From the NCBI GenBank assembly GCA_018241265.1, contig JAFEEF010000013.1, positions 62,001-126,000 on the forward strand: 64,000 nucleotides of DNA, given 5' to 3'. Position numbers and translations under genes: made by a program. Origin of the DNA: Pseudomonadota bacterium. GTDB lineage: Bacteria > Pseudomonadota > Gammaproteobacteria > Burkholderiales > Burkholderiaceae_C. Positions 59,841 through 64,000 of this stretch are shown one piece after another (position 1 is the first letter of the stretch; the number at the start of each line of letters is the position of its first letter). The notes under the pieces were generated by a model. The model saw only the letters and a list, made by a program, of their open reading frames with translations, had not been told where the DNA came from and made no database searches.

Positions 59841-60347
59841 CTACTTGCAGTCGGACGCGACGATGTCGCGCGCGCGCTGCGCTTCCTGCGCGCGTCCGGC
59901 GTCGTCGAGCACTTCGCGCTCGCCTTGCTCGTTGATGCGCGCGACGCGCACGCCGCTGTCCAGCGTGCGCAGCTGCGCGCGCGCGCGCGTGCAGTTGTCG
60001 GCCCGGGCCGCTGCGACCTTGGCTTCCTCGGCCTTCTGCTGCGCCTTCTTCCGCGCCTCTTCGTCCTGCTCGGTCTTCTTGCGCTTGGCTTCGAGCTCGC
60101 TGTCGACCGGCTTGGGCACGAGCGCGCCGGAGGCTGCCGACGCCGGCGCCGGCGCTGCCGCCGTCCGGCGCTGTACGGCGTTGGGCCGCTGCAGGATGTC
60201 CTTTTCGGGCACGCCCGCCGGCGGCGGCAGATCGCTGTACTGCACATGGCCGGCGGAATCGACCCACTTCCACTGGGCCAGCGCGGGCACGGCGAGCAGC
60301 GCGCTGGCCAGGACGGCCAGCAAAGGGGCGGCGATGGGACGGCGCAT
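59841..60347 (-). CDS. DUF4124-domain periplasmic protein
   Basis: A 168-residue exported protein. The signal peptide is MRRPIAAPLLAVLASALLAVPALA, directly followed by the DUF4124 core QWKWVDSAGHVQYSDLPPPA. A long Lys/Glu/Ala-rich helical stretch (EAKRKKTEQDEEARKKAQQK) looks like a coiled coil, and two late Cys (DNCTRAR and VASDCK) may pair. DUF4124 proteins are common next to guaB in Burkholderiales; function unknown. The start at 60347 is chosen because it begins the signal peptide; upstream in-frame codons would precede it with an arginine-rich stretch. Confidence 0.88.
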   Translation of the reverse strand: MRRPIAAPLLAVLASALLAVPALAQWKWVDSAGHVQYSDLPPPAGVPEKDILQRPNAVQRRTAAAPAPASAASGALVPKPVDSELEAKRKKTEQDEEARKKAQQKAEEAKVAAARADNCTRARAQLRTLDSGVRVARINEQGEREVLDDAGRAQEAQRARDIVASDCK

Positions 60348-60590
60348 GGGCGGGTGGTCGGTGCGGAACCGATGCGGGAAGGATCGCGCGCAGTGTAGCG
60401 GGCCGTCCGTCGCGTCGATCGTTGGAACAGGCCGGCCCACGGCCGTCTGATCGGCGGGTCGAAACGACGGACCGACATGCCGCGCGCCGACCCCGGGCCG
60501 GCAGCCCGCTCGGCGGATCAGGGATAATCCTCTTTTGTCTGCGGCCCGGCGCTAGGCCCTTCACGCAAGGCGCCGTGTCGTACAACGGCG

Positions 60591-60609
60591 CGACGGCGCA
60601 ACGCCGTCG
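60591..60609 (+). promoter_or_regulatory. Hairpin in the guaB leader next to the ribosome site
   Basis: A perfect 8-bp stem, CGACGGCG/CGCCGTCG, with a three-base loop ends six bases before AGGAG (60616-60620), the ribosome site of guaB. A GATAAT box at 60523-60528 is a possible -10 for this gene, though no good -35 was seen. The hairpin could influence translation of guaB. Otherwise 60348-60629 holds no gene. Confidence 0.4.
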
Positions 60610-60629
60610 GGCGACAGGAGCCTTTCTCG

Positions 60630-62099
60630 ATGCGCCTACTCGGCAAAGCGCTCACCTTCGACGATGTGTTGTTGGTGCCGGCGTACTCCCAGGTGTTGCC
60701 GCGCGACACCGATCTCTCGACCTCCCTTTCCCGCAACATCCGACTGAAGCTGCCGCTGGTGTCCGCCGCGATGGACACCGTGACCGAAGCGCGCCTCGCG
60801 ATCGCGCTGGCGCAGGAGGGCGGCATCGGCATCGTTCACAAGAATCTCAGCCCGAAGCAGCAGGCCGCCGAAGTGGCGCGCGTCAAGCGCTATGAATCGG
60901 GCGTGCTGCGCGATCCGATCACGGTCTCGCCGGACACGCCGGTGCGCCAGGTGCTGGAGCTGTCGCGCCAGCACGGCGTCTCGGGCTTCCCGGTGCTGCA
61001 CGGCACGACGGTCGTCGGCATCGTCACGAACCGCGACCTGCGTTTCGAGAGCCGCCTCGACGTGCCGGTCAGCGAGATCATGACGCCGCGCGAGCGGCTC
61101 ATCACGGTCACCGAAACCGCCACGCTCGACGACGGCAAGGCGCTGATGCACAAGCACAAGCTCGAACGCGTGCTGGTCGTCAGCAAGGACTTCGAGCTGC
61201 GCGGCCTGATGACGGTGAAGGACATCACCAAGCAGACGAGCTTTCCGAACGCGGCGCGCGATGCCCAAGGCAAGCTGCGCGCCGGTGCCGCGGTCGGTGT
61301 CGGCGAAGGCACCGAGGAGCGGGTCGAGTTGCTGGTGAAGGCCGGCGTCGATGCGATCGTCGTCGACACCGCGCACGGCCACAGCGCCGGCGTCGTCGAG
61401 CGCGTGCGCTGGGTCAAGCAGAACTTCCCGCAGATCGACGTGATCGGCGGCAACATCGCGACGGGCGCGGCGGCGCTGGCGCTGGTGGAGGCGGGTGCCG
61501 ATGCCGTCAAGGTCGGCATCGGTCCGGGTTCGATCTGCACGACGCGCATCGTCACCGGCGTCGGCGTGCCGCAGATCTTCGCGATCGAACAGGTCGGCCG
61601 CGCGATCCGGGGCAGCGGCGTGCCGCTGATCGCGGACGGCGGCATCCGCTACTCGGGCGACGTCGCGAAGGCGATCGCGGCCGGCGCCGACACCGTGATG
61701 ATGGGCGGCGCGTTCGCCGGCACCGAAGAGGCGCCCGGCGAGACGATCCTGTACCAGGGCCGCACCTACAAGAGCTACCGCGGCATGGGCTCGATCGGCG
61801 CGATGCAGCAGGGCTCGGCCGACCGCTACTTCCAGGACAGCGCGCCGAACAACCCCAACACCACCAAGCTGGTGCCCGAAGGCATCGAAGGGCAGGTGCC
61901 GTACAAGGGTTCGGTCGTCACCGTGATCTTCCAGATGGCGGGCGGCCTGCGCGCGTCGATGCACTACTGCGGCTGCGCCAGCATCGCCGACATGCACGAG
62001 AAGGCCGAATTCGTCGAGATCAGCTCCGCCGGGATGCGCGAGAGCCATGTGCACGACGTGCAGATCACGAAGGAAGCGCCGAACTACCGGGCCGATTGA
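60630..62099 (+). CDS. guaB: GuaB, inosine-5'-monophosphate dehydrogenase
   Basis: A 489-residue IMP dehydrogenase of normal length. The N-terminal barrel half ([20 protein letters not shown]) is interrupted by two CBS domains (about 90-205). The active-site loop [20 protein letters not shown] has the catalytic Cys, and a mobile flap contains the [10 protein letters not shown] region. It converts IMP to XMP with NAD+, the committed step of GMP synthesis. guaA follows after an MFS gene. Confidence 0.97.
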   Translation: MRLLGKALTFDDVLLVPAYSQVLPRDTDLSTSLSRNIRLKLPLVSAAMDTVTEARLAIALAQEGGIGIVHKNLSPKQQAAEVARVKRYESGVLRDPITVSPDTPVRQVLELSRQHGVSGFPVLHGTTVVGIVTNRDLRFESRLDVPVSEIMTPRERLITVTETATLDDGKALMHKHKLERVLVVSKDFELRGLMTVKDITKQTSFPNAARDAQGKLRAGAAVGVGEGTEERVELLVKAGVDAIVVDTAHGHSAGVVERVRWVKQNFPQIDVIGGNIATGAAALALVEAGADAVKVGIGPGSICTTRIVTGVGVPQIFAIEQVGRAIRGSGVPLIADGGIRYSGDVAKAIAAGADTVMMGGAFAGTEEAPGETILYQGRTYKSYRGMGSIGAMQQGSADRYFQDSAPNNPNTTKLVPEGIEGQVPYKGSVVTVIFQMAGGLRASMHYCGCASIADMHEKAEFVEISSAGMRESHVHDVQITKEAPNYRAD

Positions 62100-62169
62100 T
62101 GACCCCCGTCGACCATGCCGGCCGCTCTGCGCCGGAGGCCGCTGCCATCGTGACTCTGGAGGACCCGGC

Positions 62170-63456
62170 GTGAGCGACGCCCTGCAGGACGACGCCCCGG
62201 CGGCGGCCGTTCCGACCGGCCGCCGCAAGGCGGCGATGCCGTTCATCATGCTGACGGTGCTGATCGACATGGTCTCGATCGGCCTGATCATCCCGGTGCT
62301 GCCGCCGCTGGTCGGCACCTTCACGCATTCGCAGTCCGAGCAGGCCTTCTGGTATGGCGCGGTGACGATCGTCTTCGGCATCGCGAACTTCTTCGGCTCG
62401 CCGATCCTCGGGCGCCTCTCCGACCGCTACGGCCGCCGGCCGGTGCTGCTGATCGGCTTCTCGGGACTGGCGCTCGGCTTCTTCGTCACCGGCATGGCGA
62501 CGGCGCTGTGGATGCTGCTCGTCGTGCGCCTGTTCAGCGGCGCGATGCAGTCGAACATCGCGGTCGCCAACGCCTACGTCGCCGACATCACGCCGCCGGC
62601 CGGCCGTGCGAAGGCGTTCGGCAAGCTCGGCGCGATGCTCGGCATGGGCTTCATCCTCGGGCCGGTGCTCGGCGGTCTGCTCGGCGGCATCAACCTGCAC
62701 CTGCCGTTCTTCGTCGCCGGCTGCCTCGCCTGCGTGAACTGGCTGTACGGCTGGTTCGTGCTGCCCGAATCGCTGCCGCCGGAGCGCCGCCAGCCTTTCG
62801 TGCTGCGCGAAGCGAATCCGATCGATTCGCTGCGCGGCCTCGCCGAACTGAAGGGCGTCGGTTCGCTGGTCGGCGTGCTGGCGCTGAGCGCGCTCGCGCA
62901 GTTCATGACGAACACGTCGTGGGTGCTCTACACGTCCTTCAAGTTCGGCTGGGGCCCGACGCAGAACGGCTGGTCGTTGTTCGCGATCGGGCTGATGTCG
63001 GTGCTGGTGCAGGGCGTGCTGCTCGGCCGGCTGCTGAAGCGGTTCTCGCCGCAGCGGCTCGCGATCATGGGCCTCGTGTCGTCCGCGCTCTGCTTCGTGA
63101 TGTGGGGCGCGGCGAACGAGGGTTGGATGCTCTATGCGGTGATGTTCGTCAACGTGCTCGGCTTCGCCGCGCCGACCGCGATGCAGAGCATCATCGCCAA
63201 CGCCGCCGATCCGACCACGCAGGGCCGCACCGCCGGCGCGGTCGGCTCGCTGAACAGCATGATGGCGGTCTTGGCGCCGGCGATCGGCGCCCCGCTGCTC
63301 GCCACCGTCTCGCACCTGCCGCACGGCGACTGGCGCATCGGCGCGCCGTTCTACTTCTGCGCGCTGCTGCAGGCGGTCTCGATGCTGATCGCGCTGCGTC
63401 ACTTCCGGCGCGCCCGGCTGCGTCGCCAGGCCCTTGCGACCGCACCTTCCCATTGA
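62170..63456 (+). CDS. MFS transporter, TetA/TCR-like
   Basis: A 428-residue major facilitator with 12 predicted membrane helices. [20 protein letters not shown] is the loop 2-3 motif A, and [20 protein letters not shown] then [16 protein letters not shown] is the TetA-like motif C region. It should be a proton-driven exporter of small molecules; substrate unknown. The GTG at 62170 follows GGAGG at 62158-62162. It lies between guaB and guaA, 70 bases after the first and 13 before the second, so a link to purine or analogue export is possible. Confidence 0.88.
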   Translation: MSDALQDDAPAAAVPTGRRKAAMPFIMLTVLIDMVSIGLIIPVLPPLVGTFTHSQSEQAFWYGAVTIVFGIANFFGSPILGRLSDRYGRRPVLLIGFSGLALGFFVTGMATALWMLLVVRLFSGAMQSNIAVANAYVADITPPAGRAKAFGKLGAMLGMGFILGPVLGGLLGGINLHLPFFVAGCLACVNWLYGWFVLPESLPPERRQPFVLREANPIDSLRGLAELKGVGSLVGVLALSALAQFMTNTSWVLYTSFKFGWGPTQNGWSLFAIGLMSVLVQGVLLGRLLKRFSPQRLAIMGLVSSALCFVMWGAANEGWMLYAVMFVNVLGFAAPTAMQSIIANAADPTTQGRTAGAVGSLNSMMAVLAPAIGAPLLATVSHLPHGDWRIGAPFYFCALLQAVSMLIALRHFRRARLRRQALATAPSH

Positions 63457-63469
63457 CCTTCCGTACGCC

Positions 63470-64000
63470 ATGCACGACAAGATCCTGATCCTCGACTTCG
63501 GCTCCCAGGTCACGCAGCTCATCGCGCGGCGCGTGCGCGAGGCGCATGTGTTCTGCGAGATCCATCCGAACGACGTCAGCGACGCCTTCGTGCGCGAGTT
63601 CGCGCCCAAGGGGATCATCCTGTCGGGCAGCCATGCCTCGACCTACGAAGAGCACGAGCTGCGCGCGCCGGCCGCAGTGTGGGAGCTCGGCGTACCGGTG
63701 CTCGGCATCTGCTACGGCATGTTCACGATGGCGGTGCAGCAGGGCGGCGAGGTCGAGGCGGCCGACCACCGCGAGTTCGGCTATGCCGAGGTGCGCGCGC
63801 ACGGCCACACGAAGCTGCTGCAGGGCATCGAGGACTTCGCCACCGCCGAGGGCCACGGCATGCTGAAGGTCTGGATGAGCCACGGCGACAAGATCACGAA
63901 GCTGCCGCCCGGCTTCAAGCTGATGGCCTCGACGCCGAGCTGCCCGATCGCCGGCATGGCCGACGAGGCGCGCGGCTACTACGGCGTGCAGTTCCATCCG
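63470..64000 (+). CDS. guaA: GuaA, GMP synthase (glutamine-hydrolysing), 5' part only
   Basis: The frame from ATG 63470 runs off the window after 177 codons. It is the class I glutamine amidotransferase domain of GMP synthase. It begins [20 protein letters not shown], has the nucleophile Cys81 in [19 protein letters not shown] and ends GYYGVQFHP, where the catalytic His sits. The full protein (about 525-540 residues) would add the ATP-pyrophosphatase and dimer domains. It makes GMP from XMP with glutamine and ATP. Spacing of 13 bases from the MFS gene suggests one transcript. Confidence 0.95.
   Translation, partial: MHDKILILDFGSQVTQLIARRVREAHVFCEIHPNDVSDAFVREFAPKGIILSGSHASTYEEHELRAPAAVWELGVPVLGICYGMFTMAVQQGGEVEAADHREFGYAEVRAHGHTKLLQGIEDFATAEGHGMLKVWMSHGDKITKLPPGFKLMASTPSCPIAGMADEARGYYGVQFHP

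Overview
This is a gene-dense, high-GC stretch of a beta-proteobacterial chromosome. The best fit is Burkholderiales, in the Methylibium/Rubrivivax/Rhizobacter neighbourhood. That rests on the smpB-ratA-ratB-DUF4124-guaB-guaA order, a complete aerobic phenylacetate (paa) operon with a TetR repressor, a PhaR polyhydroxybutyrate regulator, several PHB-depolymerase-type secreted hydrolases and a PEP-CTERM protein. I place it no more precisely than that. No rRNA, tRNA, CRISPR array or insertion sequence was seen.

Layout. (1) 1-1337 is the C-terminal part of a DUF11-like surface protein. (2) 1404-10602 is one compact plus-strand operon, apparently behind a sigma-54-type promoter. It encodes an alkaline-phosphatase/sulfatase-superfamily enzyme, a sulfotransferase, an unknown protein, a NodT outer-membrane lipoprotein, a PqqD-like/M50-like/HlyD membrane protein with no M50 catalytic residues, a methyltransferase, an acyl carrier protein and a double short-chain dehydrogenase. 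(3) 10833-18896 is an island of mostly minus-strand exported proteins: a PEP-CTERM protein, three alpha/beta hydrolases (two of them lipoproteins), a GloVer-repeat protein and an unknown secreted protein. (4) 19498-38046 is a second plus-strand operon. It holds two giant iterative-type polyketide/fatty-acid synthase subunits, 2762 and 1638 residues, followed by a phosphodiesterase-type enzyme, an alpha/beta hydrolase, a propeller-like protein and another hydrolase. (5) 38161-50784 is the phenylacetyl-CoA pathway (paaGH, then paaIKABCDE, paaR, a solute-binding protein and paaZ), with two matching palindromic operators. (6) 50930-64000 is mostly housekeeping: phaR, a ParDE-type pair, a dead higBA pair, rimO, a flavin disulfide reductase, metC, a cytochrome P450, smpB, ratAB, guaB, an MFS transporter and the start of guaA.

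Regions 2 and 4 look like two halves of one lipid or polyketide pathway. Subunit 1 reads NPD-like barrel, NPD-like barrel, KS, AT, ACP, KR, DH. Subunit 2 reads KS, AT, DH, phosphopantetheinyl transferase. Together they hold every activity for iterative chain growth, including a candidate enoyl reductase and their own ACP-activating enzyme. The free ACP, two reductase domains, methyltransferase and sulfotransferase of region 2 could tailor the chain. The NodT and HlyD-like proteins could carry it outward. Parts of this resemble PUFA synthase (PfaA-D), enediyne synthase and heterocyst-glycolipid synthase, but I do not recognise this combination as a characterised system. The product is unknown.
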